Notes under the pieces: model-generated
What the model was told of the DNA's origin: nothing
Seen by the model: only the letters and a program-made list of their open reading frames with translations
The model's database searches: none
NCBI GenBank assembly: GCA_023213395.1
Contig: CM041465.1
Coordinates: 223,331,741 to 223,395,740, forward strand
Direction: 5' to 3'
Source of the DNA: Cycas panzhihuaensis
Lineage: Eukaryota > Cycadophyta
DNA: 64,000 bases
In this document: piece after piece, positions 20,336-31,264 of the stretch
How positions within the stretch are numbered: the first letter of the stretch is position 1
Layout: each line of letters starts with the position of its first letter
Program-made: the position numbers and the translations under genes

Positions 20336-22894
20336 TGAAACGCTCGCTACGGGGCGGTGATCCTACGTCTAACAAAGGGATACAAAAGACACTACGCTAA
20401 CTAAGCTATGCAGCGAGGATCTCACCTCGCAGGGCGACCGTGCGCCAGAGCACAGGTTCGGGACTACAAGGTGCCTGGTTGCTTCCAGGTAGCCGTGCAA
20501 AAATGAGGCCTTCCTACCCTTCAGATGGCCGGGAAGGAAAGGAGATGCCTCGCGCGTTGCGTCTTCTCAACGCAATGAGAAGGCAACGAAGGCAAGGGGG
20601 ACAACTAATCCAACATGCAAGCTAATGGCAAAGGGGTAGCTCGGGTCCGATACGAAGGGGGGTATCTACGCTATGCTATGTAAAGCAGGAAAGTAGTGCA
20701 AGAAAGTAAATATTTTTTCCTTTTATCCTTTATGTTCTTTTATCCTTTCTTATCTATTTAGGCAAATGCAAAAGGACGAAAATAACATTAAAGGAAACAC
20801 AAAAGAAATGAGAGGAATACCTGGATTCGGCGTTTGAGTAGAAGTACGGCTAATCTCGCTAGGTCCCGCTCCCTCTTTCTCCTTTCTCCACGCATGCAAC
20901 GTCGGTCGACGGTGGTAAAGGGGGTTCACTTACCTCCCCTTGAGCATGCAAGAACTAGATAAAATGAAAGGAACTGGAAAGAAACTCGCAACCAAGAAAG
21001 AAAAGTACCGCATAAGGGGGCTAACCCAAGAACTGCCTGCCCCACGACAACTTCCGCCAACGCGATTCGTCAGAAATGTAAGAAAAAGGCACCTTCCTCG
21101 AAGAGAGGCTACAAGATACACCAGGAGATATATGTATATGTATGTAAACTGAAATCAACTAAACTAAATAAACTAAGCTATGCATTAGAATGTAGCAAAA
21201 ACGAAATAAGAGCGCACGAGATACTCTCACACTACCAAATGCCACAAACACACGAAATAGAACTGAGTATAGCCTCAGGATGGCTAACTCACCCACGGGA
21301 GGTCTCCACGGAGTTCGGGAAAGAAACACCAGGTGGTAACAAGGTGGATGCAGATTACCTCAAACTGGTTGGGATGCCCTGGCCCAAAGTCCCCTAGACT
21401 TCCTTTACTCGTTCCTTAAGAAAGCGTGTACGACAAGGGGAAGAGGACAAGGGACGGAACCCTTGGGGAGAAGGACAACAATGGGGGATGGAACCCCGCC
21501 TACCTTCCTCAAATCCTCATGTATATGCCCTTGCACTGGCTAACTAAGGGAAGAGTAAAAGAGAGCCTAAAGAAAAAGGAGGGGCTCCAAGGAAAACTGG
21601 GAAAGTGGCTTTGGTTCAAGATAGCACTATAGGGGAGCTATGGCTAATGGTGATCACCTTCATTTAGGAATAAAGGGGATAAAAAAGGAAGAAGGAAAGG
21701 ATGAAATACTTGCCAGTAAAAACAGGAAAATTGCAAGTGTAAACAAGGGATTGCAAGCAAAAAGAAAGAGGAAGTGTAAGTGAACAAAACAAGAAATTGC
21801 AAGTAAAAACTAAGGGGTGCCTTGTGTAGAGAGACTAAGCATGCCTTCTGCCACTTGGAACAGCAGCAATGGAGGTCAAAGCAGGTCAAGTTATGAGTAT
21901 TTCCTGCTGAGGTATGAATGAAAGAGGCTCCTTGCAAGTTTGGAGCTGTGAAGTAAACCTTTGGGGCAGCTTCTTGGTTGAAGGAGACCCTTGAATCTTT
22001 GAGCACCTGCAAAGGGAATAGAGCTGGCTGTGGGGAGTAGTATGGGGCAGCAATGGCCCTACAAAATCCACTAATGGCAGCCCGTTTCACCCTCCTCAGT
22101 TGCTGTGCATGAAGTTGTTTTGTTTTTTGTCTGTTTTCTTGTGTGCAGTCCTTTGGAAAATCCTCTTGGAAGTTTGAAAAATGGGCAAAAAGTCCTGAAA
22201 ATGGGGAGGAAAATTCCCTTTATCCCCTGTTCACAGTAGGTGAACATTGGGGATGTCAGGGCATCTCCAATCGAACGAAGCCACGCGGCAGTTTCACGAA
22301 AAAAGCGGAAACTGCCGCGTGGTTCTCTTTATTTAAATTTCAAACAACGTCTGCAAGAACTCGTGGTACCGCAAGAACTCTGCAGCATCGCTAAGTTTAC
22401 CGCAGATCACCGAATTAAAAAAGAGAAAATAAGTAGCAAAACTGTGTTTGAGGCGTAAATGTAAGCTAATCATGAGTCAAACCAATTGAGGGAATGCCCA
22501 GGCAGTGGGCAAGTACCCAAAACAATGCAAAGAGTCCTAACTAAGGGCTAAACCGGACTTAGAAAGGACTACAACATAGGCGACATGTCGTAGCATGAGC
22601 AAACAACTGACGGAAGCGATCCTGGGAAACTTTGGAGACATCGTGGGTGGCTGTACGCCATACGGGGTGTCGCATTCGTTGAGGAATGCCCCCGCTGTGA
22701 GTCATCATAGGCTGAAGGCGTGCCGTAGGCACATGCATTATGAGCAAGCAGGAAGGCAATGTGTGCAGGCAATCATATGTCAAACAATGTACTCTAAATA
22801 ACCTTAATCAAACCAAGGCAAAAAAAGTAAGAGAATATACCTGAACAAACCCGGCCGACAAGGTCTCGAGTCCATTCCCGAAGAGTTGGAAATG
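20336..22894 (-). repeat. inner Tat 5' LTR
   Basis: Partner of 6348-8913. In element orientation it runs from 22894 to 20336 and ends GTTTCA next to the primer site. The terminal CA expected at the right edge reads TG (GGAAATG for GGAAACA), two transitions. It holds a TATA-like box (22328-22340), a perfect hairpin (22281-22322), a splice donor (20926-20934) and a 148-codon sense ORF at 22090-21644 that is also open in the other LTR. Confidence 0.9.
22281..22340 (-). promoter_or_regulatory. LTR core promoter: TATA-like box plus 15-bp hairpin
   Basis: Read on the minus strand, AAATTTAAATAAAG (22340-22328) is followed within about 10 bases by a perfect 15-bp inverted repeat, CCACGCGGCAGTTTC at 22281-22295 with its complement at 22308-22322, and a 12-base loop. 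Initiation about 25-35 bases after a TATA box would place the RNA 5' end in or near the hairpin. The other LTR has a decayed version near 8289-8322. Confidence 0.5.
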
Positions 22895-22899
22895 TAAGG
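22895..22899. repeat. right target-site duplication of inner Tat
   Basis: TAAGG follows the LTR and corresponds to GAAGG at 6343-6347. The next bases, GAATAGACCCTTCC, match the inner pol after DMKG (GGCATTGACCCCTCC), so the interrupted frame of the outer element continues here. Confidence 0.7.
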
Positions 22900-25558
22900 G
22901 AATAGACCCTTCCATTATTAGCCATAACCTCACAACCATTTCAGGTGTCTGCCCTATGCGGTAAAATAACGCCCTCTCCATTCTAAATTTTGTGCTGCAA
23001 TAAAAATAGAAGTGGAGAAGCTCTTAGATATAGGGATAATTACTTCCATTGATTAATGTAAGTGGGTATCCAACATCGTTCCCATCACCAAGAAATATAG
23101 GATGATCTAAATTTGGATTGATTTCTGGGACATAAATAATGTATGTCCTAAGTATAACTTTTTCTTATTATTTATTAATCAAATCATTGATTGAATGACA
23201 TGTTTTAAAGTCATGTCCTTAATGGATGGCTTCTCTGGATACAACTAGATACAGATATCCCCTGAAGACTATCACAAAATAGCATTCACCACCCCATGGG
23301 GTACATTTGCCTACAAGACAATACCCTTTGGATTAAAGAACATAGGTGCTCCTTATCAAAGGGCAATGTAGTTCATCTTCCATGACCTCATAAACAAAAC
23401 TCTTGAGGTTTTCATAGATGACATGATGGGCCTCTCCCGCAAGAGGACCAATCACCCTGAGGATTTGCGTGCTATCTTCACAAGATGTTGCAAATACCAT
23501 GTTAGTTTAAACCCTTTCAAATGCATGTTCACCATGACTATCGACAAACTCTTAGGTTTCCTTGTCTCCAAACAAGGAATCAAAATTGACCCCAATAAGG
23601 TCAAAGCTATTCTTGACATGCCCCCTCCAAAAATGCAACGACAAATCAAGTCATTTTTTGGTAGGTTGGGTTTCTTAAGGCATTTCTTGGTAAACTTTGC
23701 CATAAATGCCAAGCCTTTAACTAACATTTAAAGAAGGGGCCCCCATTTGTATGGTATGAAAAAGCCCAGGAAGTATTCCAAGAGCTCAAAAGAGCCTTGG
23801 CCTCTGCCCCTATCTTGGTGCCCCCTCTCTTTTATTGCTTATTCATCTTATACACCTTAGCCACTGATGAGTCCTTAGGAGCCATGTTAGCCCAAGAAGA
23901 TGACTCTGAAACCAAGTGAGCTATATACTTTATCATTCACATGTTAGTGGTAGTTGAGATCAACTACCCTCCTGACGAAAATGAATGCCTAGCCTTGGTT
24001 TACACAACCAAGAAATTTAGGCATTACTTTTTTAAAAACACCACCCACATGATCATCCAATCTAATCCATTGAGGTACCTTTTAACCTAATCTAACTTGA
24101 CTGGAAGTACAGGTAAATGGGTTATCCTCCTCTAAGAATACGACCTTAAAATTGTTAACAGAAAATAAAAAAAGAGAATGGTAATCACCGAACAACTAGT
24201 TGACACCCCTATCCCAAACCTCTCTAGGCTTCTAGTCAATGATTCGTTGCTTGATGAACCCATCATGGCCCTCTAGGATTCATCTCCACATTCGTTAGCC
24301 AACAACAAATAGTATAGAGATATCATACAATATCTTACCTAACATCAATACCCTCCTAACACTAACGACAAGGTAAAGTCACGTGTTAGGGCTATCGCTA
24401 GGCAATATTTCCTCATAGAGGAGGTGTTGTATAAGAGATACTTCAATGAAGTCCTCCTCTGTTGCATCAATCCTGGTGAAGCAAACCAAGTCCTCCATGA
24501 GTGTCATAGTGGCATCTGTGTGGAGGCCATTTTGGGGGCCAATCCATGGCCCAAAGGATCCTCTACATGGGTTGTTATTAGCCATTCCTCTTTAAGGACA
24601 CCCATTCCTATGCGTAATTTTGTCGTAGGTGCTAAGAGCATGCCAACATTATCTACTCTCCTTCTAAGGTCTTCCATCCTATTATCTCCCTATGGCCTTT
24701 CTCCTAATGGGGATTAGACCTCATTGGAGCCATCACTTCGCCCTCATCATTGCAACATAAGTTTATCTTAATCATGATAGAATACTTTATCAAATGGGAT
24801 GGAGGAGTCCTATTATCATCTACTACTAGCAAGACAATTTCCACCTTCATTTACCAGCACATTATCTGTTGATTTAGAGTCCCGGACATCCTAATCATAG
24901 ATAATGGCACTCTCTTTTGCAACAAAGAGATGGATGAACTTTGTGGGAAATTTAAGATATCTCACGAGACCTCTTCTCCTTACTGCCCCCAAGCCAATGG
25001 CCGAATCAAATCATTTTTAATAAAACTCTTATCAACACTCTAAAGAAAATGGTTGCCCAATCCCAAAGAGATTGGCACCTTCAGCTTTATTCTGCCCTAT
25101 GGGTGTATCATACTTCCATTCACATGGCAATGAGGATGACTCCGTTCTCCCTTGTCTATAGGATCAAAGTGGTCCTCCCCTTATAAGTTGAGATCCCCTC
25201 TTTAAGAGTCTCCCTTAGGGGTCTCGTCGATGAGGAGTTGTGTCGCCAAGCTTGCCTCCTAGACCTTGAAGCCTTGGACGAGAAACGTTTGGCAACTTAT
25301 CAAGTAAATCTCGCCTCCAAGGCTAAGGAATGAAGGATGTATGACAAACGTCTATGTCCTTGCCCTCTAAACCTTGGGGATCAAGTTCTCAAACTAGAGT
25401 ACCTCCATGACTATCTATTTAAAGTTGGCCCTAAATGGGTAGGCCCTTTCATCGTTCTTGAGAGCCTTGATAATGGCGCATACAGGATAGCGACACTGGA
25501 AGGGATTGAATTTGACAAAGCTGTAAACAATAAATTTTTAAAGGGATTCTATGCATGA
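22895..25558 (+). pseudogene. outer Tat RT, RNase H and integrase remnant
   Basis: Continues the outer pol frame after the insertion. MSLMDGFSGYN and PFGLKNIGAPYQRAM precede VFIDDMMGLSRK (FIDD at the RT catalytic site), followed by an open run of about 100 codons ending INAKPLTNI at 23731. The RNase H reads LYTLATDESLGAML, again without the first Asp. Integrase pieces include TEILLTNGT-like ILIIDNGTLFCNKEMDEL (Asp) and SSPYCPQANGRIKS, where the catalytic Glu is not preserved. The final 73 codons (KWVGPFIVLESLDNGAYRI, end KGFYA at 25558) are intact. Stops are numerous and CpG is scarce compared with the inner copy. Confidence 0.85.
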
Positions 25559-26176
25559 TCCCTTCTACATCTAAGTAGAATGGACACCTTCCACTTACTC
25601 TGAAATGAGCCTAAACTACCTTCTACATACTTCATTATGCCTTCGTATCAGGGATACGATATGTGTCTAGATCTTGGGTTGCTTCGTATGTTGTTGTGGA
25701 AGCCATGCCCCTTTCCGAAGGAGCTACTTACCCTTCCCTTCAACAACAAAGCATCCCCTTATGTTTATATATTAGCAATTGTTCATTCATAATAGTTTGA
25801 TGCCACACCCTGGTTAGGATTCCATCGAAGGATGCGACTTAGTTTTGCTTTCGAGCACGAGTCGCTACTTGGAAATACCCTTGGGGGTAATCCATACCCC
25901 CCTCTTTTATTGTTCTTTAGGGTATCTATACCCACATTGTTGCTTTCTTTTAGGGCCCCCATGTCCCATCTAAGGGACATGCATGACCCCCTTGCCCTAG
26001 TCTTATACAAGGTCACCTGCCACATAAGGTGATCGTGTATGCCTAGTATGAGTGCATGTTGCATGAAAGAATGCATCCCATCCACAAGCATCCACATATA
26101 TACATGATACAATAAACATAAATCAATCTATGCTATGATCTCCACATGCATACATCTATAGTTAAAATAAGTACAA
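25559..26176. other. 3' spacer of outer Tat before the microsatellite
   Basis: Corresponds in position to 12605-13489 of the inner element. No coding signal; it runs into the microsatellite at 26177. Confidence 0.5.
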
Positions 26177-27116
<940 letters not shown>

Positions 27117-27119
<3 letters not shown>

Positions 27120-28788
27120 ACAAAATGAATAATGATGCAAGTGTTGGCACCATGTGCATGTGGAAGCCAGAATCCTTGCAGTGGGCATGTACAATCATGC
27201 ATATGTGTGTGATAAGTGACCCTATAGAGGTTTGAAGATTTCCTCTATCAAAATCTATGATATAATGGCCACCATACCCTCATGGAGTATCCTCTCATAG
27301 ACCACTTTCTCCCTCACTTGGAGACTACATACCTCCCGGGATTCTCCTCCTCTTGTGCTATGAGGTCCCAGCCTCGCTCTCCTCATCTTTAGCCCTTCTT
27401 TATGATGACATCACTATATGGGTCCTTCTACGTGAGGAATGAGCAACCATCTGATTAACTAGGTGATCAAACCTCTCATAGAGCTGATCCCTATTGCCCG
27501 CTAGTTTCTCCCTCTCATCTAGTAGTCGATCCTACTCCCTCTGCATCTGTAGAGCCTCTCCTTGAGGACAATGACCCTCATATCACCATCGACATCCCCA
27601 GCTCCCCCTCGGGCCTCCAATACCTATACCCTTGCTTGTAGCTAGTCCCTTTTTCCCTGGAGTTGGTACCTCTTGCCTCGCAGCTAATGGGCCTCCATAG
27701 CCCATGTATCCTGCACCCGTACGAGTGGAGCAAAAGCTATCATGTTCCTCCCTACCAACCTGGGCTCCTCATTGGCTATGATAGGAGGATGTCCCTCCTT
27801 GTATATCTACGGGAAGAGCTTGGTAATCACCTGCTTGATCAACTCTCCCATGTTGTCTCCACCTTCCATCCATATATATCAAGATGTTAGTAGAGGCATA
27901 TCAAACAATCCATCAATATCAAAGCATATTAAGTAAACTCTATGAGCATGAAATGATCAAAACCACACCTATAACTATAGCCATGATCTCATCCTCTCCT
28001 AGATCCTCCTCTCTCCTGGAGCACTTGGTGCATTGCCTCCCTCTGCCTCCTCTATTGTAAGGACCTCTCCTCTACCTACAACTAATGCTACCTCTATTGC
28101 TACCATGATCATTGCCACTACCTCCTCGGATCTTCACTGCAGCCTCCCTCACTTGCCTTCTTGCCTCCTAGTTCTTCCTTAGGAGTGTTTGTTGCCTTGC
28201 CTCTGTCCTCATCATTACCCCAGTGGATGGCATGATATGGATCACTGATATAGTCACCCACTCTGAAGAGGTCCAGGGATGTAGCTGGTATTGACTACCT
28301 AACATGCATTGGCTCCCCCACACTCCTAAATCAAGTCTACCATCTGTGCACCATTAGCACATGAGTTGATATGGGCTGGGGACCCACTGTTGGAGCCACT
28401 CCATGGAAGTGGTCAAAGAACTAGCACTGAAGGAGTATATAGAATGATAATCCCCCTCATTTAACTCTCTAGATTTGATAGATGGGCGGTGAGATTGGCC
28501 TCTATCAAAGTGGCCTAGTCGAAGTTCTCCCCTTACTCACACCTCTGGACTGTCACCATCCAGCCTCCTAAGATATCTCTATAGTTTTATTTCTGGGAAA
28601 TCTAGAATAGAATGGTGAAAACAATCATCTTCCTCACTCAAGGAATCCTAGACATAACAATTATTTTCAAGGGTATTGCCCTCTATTCCCAGTGACCTCG
28701 ACTAATGAAAAACCTAGTTATCTTATGATGGGTAGCATCTGTGCTAGGAAGGGTCCCTAGTGCTACTAGTGAGCCACTATCTAGCACC
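27117..28788. repeat. 1.67-kb segment duplicated at 62331-64000 (copy 1)
   Basis: From GACAAAATGAATAATGATGC onward the sequence matches 62331-64000 with a constant offset of about 35.2 kb and a net 2-base length difference. Samples by eye show mid-90s percent identity. Both copies share the decayed antisense gene, including its stops. Confidence 0.9.
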
Positions 28789-29062
28789 CTTAAAACCCTC
28801 CTCACATCCATATGAGTCACTATGATGTCCCCCACCTAAGGGAGATGTGATCCTAATGAGAAATGATATCCACTAGGAGGGCCTTGTTCGATGCATACTG
28901 CAACATTTGGATGATCTTCTTGAGCCTACAACATCATAGTATAGTCCTCTCCTGCTGCTCTAACAAATCTTTAAATCTGACCATCACTTTGCTTATGTTC
29001 TCATGGTTGTCAACTGTGATAATAGGCTACAAAAGTAATAAAAACTCATGATCATTAGCCAT
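27440..29062 (-). pseudogene. outer Tat antisense plant-mobile-domain-like gene, decayed
   Basis: On the minus strand a start MANDHEF near 29062 leads into sequence that aligns piece by piece with the inner gene. ISQK and NYRDILGGWM match ISQKQNYREIPGGWV; ATTACCAAGCTCTTCC lies where EIFPQV is coded; GDYISDPYHAIHW matches TDYIAEPYRAVRW. The tail IAFAPLVRVQDTWAMEA and QVLEARGGAGDVDGD match the inner coiled-coil region. Many stops, no usable frame. Same orientation relative to gag-pol and same position as the inner copy, so the arrangement predates both insertions. Exon borders are not clear in this copy. Confidence 0.65.
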
Positions 29063-30231
29063 AATTCACTCTACTAAGTAAAAGCTCTCTTAGATAATCA
29101 AAAATAGGGAAAATTGACAAGAAATTAACAAAATTTCTAAGTTTTTTTCTTTTTTTCTAGCTATTAGCCTTGACACCACTAATATATTCACGATATCGCG
29201 AATATCTTAGTAGGCCCCATAGGCTGGCCTTCATCCCACGAGGAAGTTTGTGGCACCATAAATAATTTTGCAGTCCCGTAACCTTCCCCCCTAATTTTTT
29301 TTTTTTTGTGGATTTTGACTAGTCCACTAGGACTAGGGTCTCTAATGCCCTAGTCTAGCCCCTTCTGAATCCTCAAACAGTCCCATAAGGCCTAATTCAC
29401 CTATTAAAGGCCCAAAAACACAACAAAAAGCATTAATGATAAAAACTAAAATTGAAAGGCTAAGGGCTAGATCAGCATATTGGGTCAAGCCTAGTAGAGC
29501 CATCACCATCTCTCGCTCCTAGGCTCGATGTCTCTCTCTACGCATCGATTTGATGGTTGAATCTCCTCCACCAAGCATGTGATAGGGTAATAATGTTGAG
29601 TGTTGGAGGCACAGAGCTCCCAAATTGCATGAGGTCATGTGAAAATAAATATCATTTTTACCCCTCACCTTCCTTTTATACATAGGCCCCCCTGGAGCAC
29701 CACACCCTCTTTTTGCCTTAGAAAATCCATCAGGACTATTTCCTCTAGCCCATCTTTGATCTCTTCAGGGCCTAGGCCTAATTTCACTCCTAAATGCACC
29801 TTTTCTCTGTAGTTTCATGCATTTATGGCACCCTTTTTGGCTCCTATGCAAGTCCTTTTCATCCCTCTTTTTTGACTACCCAAAATGACACTAGTGTTTA
29901 TACTCCACAAGCTCGTCTTGACTCATCAGATTTGTTTTTACGATCATTTTAGCTCATTAGGGCTCCTAATGAGAGCTTCCCCCTACTAGAGCCTCCTCAT
30001 TGGTCTTGTACCAATGTTGTCACCTTATAGTTGGCTTAATTTCTTGATGATTCTTCTTCCTCTATGAGGCGAGCCCTCTGCTAGCCTAGCAACTACTAAT
30101 AGGGCTCTCTTATCCTCTTATGGTCATCCTTTTGAGTTGTCATGAGTAGTTAAGCCTCACCTCCACATCTTTCTTTTACTCTACACACTCCTCTTCCAAT
30201 CTTTCATGAGTCTTATCTCTTTTCCTGTGCT
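29063..30231. other. spacer between antisense gene and aRNH, outer Tat
   Basis: Equivalent of 9685-10914 in the inner element. It holds the TATA box at 29672-29680 (minus strand) and, at 29173-29188, ACACCACTAATATATT, whose complement recurs in this element's own LTR at 31966-31981. Just before the aRNH ATG is a pyrimidine-rich tract (about 30165-30230). Confidence 0.5.
29672..29680 (-). promoter_or_regulatory. TATA box for outer antisense gene
   Basis: On the minus strand GGGGGGCCTATGTATAAAAGG lies about 610 bp before the antisense ATG. It matches the inner GCCCCCGCCTATATAAGG in sequence context and position. Confidence 0.55.
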
Positions 30232-30650
30232 ATGGTTCTCCTCATTTACATTGATGGTGGAAGTCGTGGAAACCTGGGACCTTTCACAGCTACTTGGATC
30301 ATCCATGATCTTTCTGGGCATGATCTCATATGTTTTAGGATGTGCCTACTCAAGGCCATAAACAATGAAGTAGAGTACACCACCTTTATAGAGGCTCTCA
30401 CCGATGCACTTCGCTTCCACTGTGGCCTCATCATTTTGTTTCATTTTGTCATAATTGGCTCAGGTATAATGAGTCCTTTGTCCCTAATTAAGGTCCCTCA
30501 CCTCAATTACTAGGTTGCTCTTATCCTCTTTTCCTGCGGTGGAAATTCAACATATTCCTCGTGATCAAAATTCCAAAGTAGATAGCTTAATTTACCACAT
30601 CCTCAAACGTCGTCTCCCTCTCCTAGATGATCCTTCCCATGCAACCTAAT
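30232..30650 (+). pseudogene. outer Tat separate archaeal-type RNase H
   Basis: From the ATG at 30232 the ORF gives MVLLIYIDGGSRGNLGP, which keeps the first catalytic Asp in the DGGSRGNPGP motif of archaeal-type RNase H. INNEVEYTTFIEALTDAL keeps the Glu. The CDSQ block is damaged (ILFHFVIIGSG) and the frame shifts near 30450. The end, EIQHIPRDQNSKVDSLIYH and KRRLPLLDD, lies in another frame to about 30640 and keeps the last Asp. It shows what the family's first motif looked like before its loss in the inner copy. Position: after the antisense gene, 0.6 kb before the 3' LTR. Confidence 0.78.
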
Positions 30651-31253
30651 AGGTTAGCTCCTTGCACAAACTTTTGGATTATCATCCATTCCTTATTGTG
30701 ATTACTCTCACACCTCCAAAAATAAGCCAATGATGAGGCTAAACTATGGCAACCATAGGTTTGTTTCTTTACATGGCATTTGTACCATATGTGGTACAAT
30801 TTTTACATACTTTTCAACTACATTTCCAGCTTCCTAGATTAGGTTTATATAATTTCTAAATTATAATGATATTATATCTATCTTGTATGTGAAGGTGATA
30901 GGCATCCCCTATCCCCTTATTTTTTCTACTACCCTTTTGTTTCTATAGGGATCCTGATCCCATATTATTCTTTAGGGTCATGTAACCTACCTAGTGGTCA
31001 CCATCGGTAACCCCTAGGTCACTTTCCCATCGTCCTATATATGTCTTGGGTCTAGGGCTCTGTACTCTAAGGATTGGTTGAGCCACGTCTCCTCTTCCTT
31101 GCCCAAATATATATTTCCTATCCATGTAATCTATTGTGATATTTGCTACCCACGTTGGTTATTGATACACGAGCTTTATACATTATTATTGATGAGATTG
31201 TGTTAATAACATTCACCATCATCTGACGCTTCTAAGTGATGAGGTTCTACTGC
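30651..31253 (+). other. spacer between aRNH and 3' LTR of outer Tat
   Basis: AT-rich, no coding signal; leads into the polypurine tract at 31254. Confidence 0.5.
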
Positions 31254-31264
31254 CAAGGGGGCAA
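31254..31264 (+). other. polypurine tract of outer Tat
   Basis: CAAGGGGGCAA directly before TGTTTCTTGGCTACTAGGAA, matching the inner tract CCAAGGGGGCAG and the LTR start TGTTTCCCAGCTACTGGGAA. Confidence 0.75.

Larger units (their letters stand above)
6348..22894 (-). mobile_element. inner Tat element, full-length 16.5-kb Ty3/gypsy, minus strand
   Basis: Two direct LTRs of about 2.56 kb (6348-8913 and 20336-22894) bound the element. Reading leftwards from the right LTR there is a primer-binding site, gag, protease, RT, RNase H, integrase, an opposite-strand plant-mobile-domain gene, a separate archaeal-type RNase H and a polypurine tract. RT block MDGFSGYNQ, the extra RNase H and the primer site place it in or near the Tat group. 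Gag-pol has two frameshifts (about 18905 and 15785) and about eight stops, so it is not autonomous. It lies head-to-tail inverted inside an older member of the same family. Confidence 0.9.
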
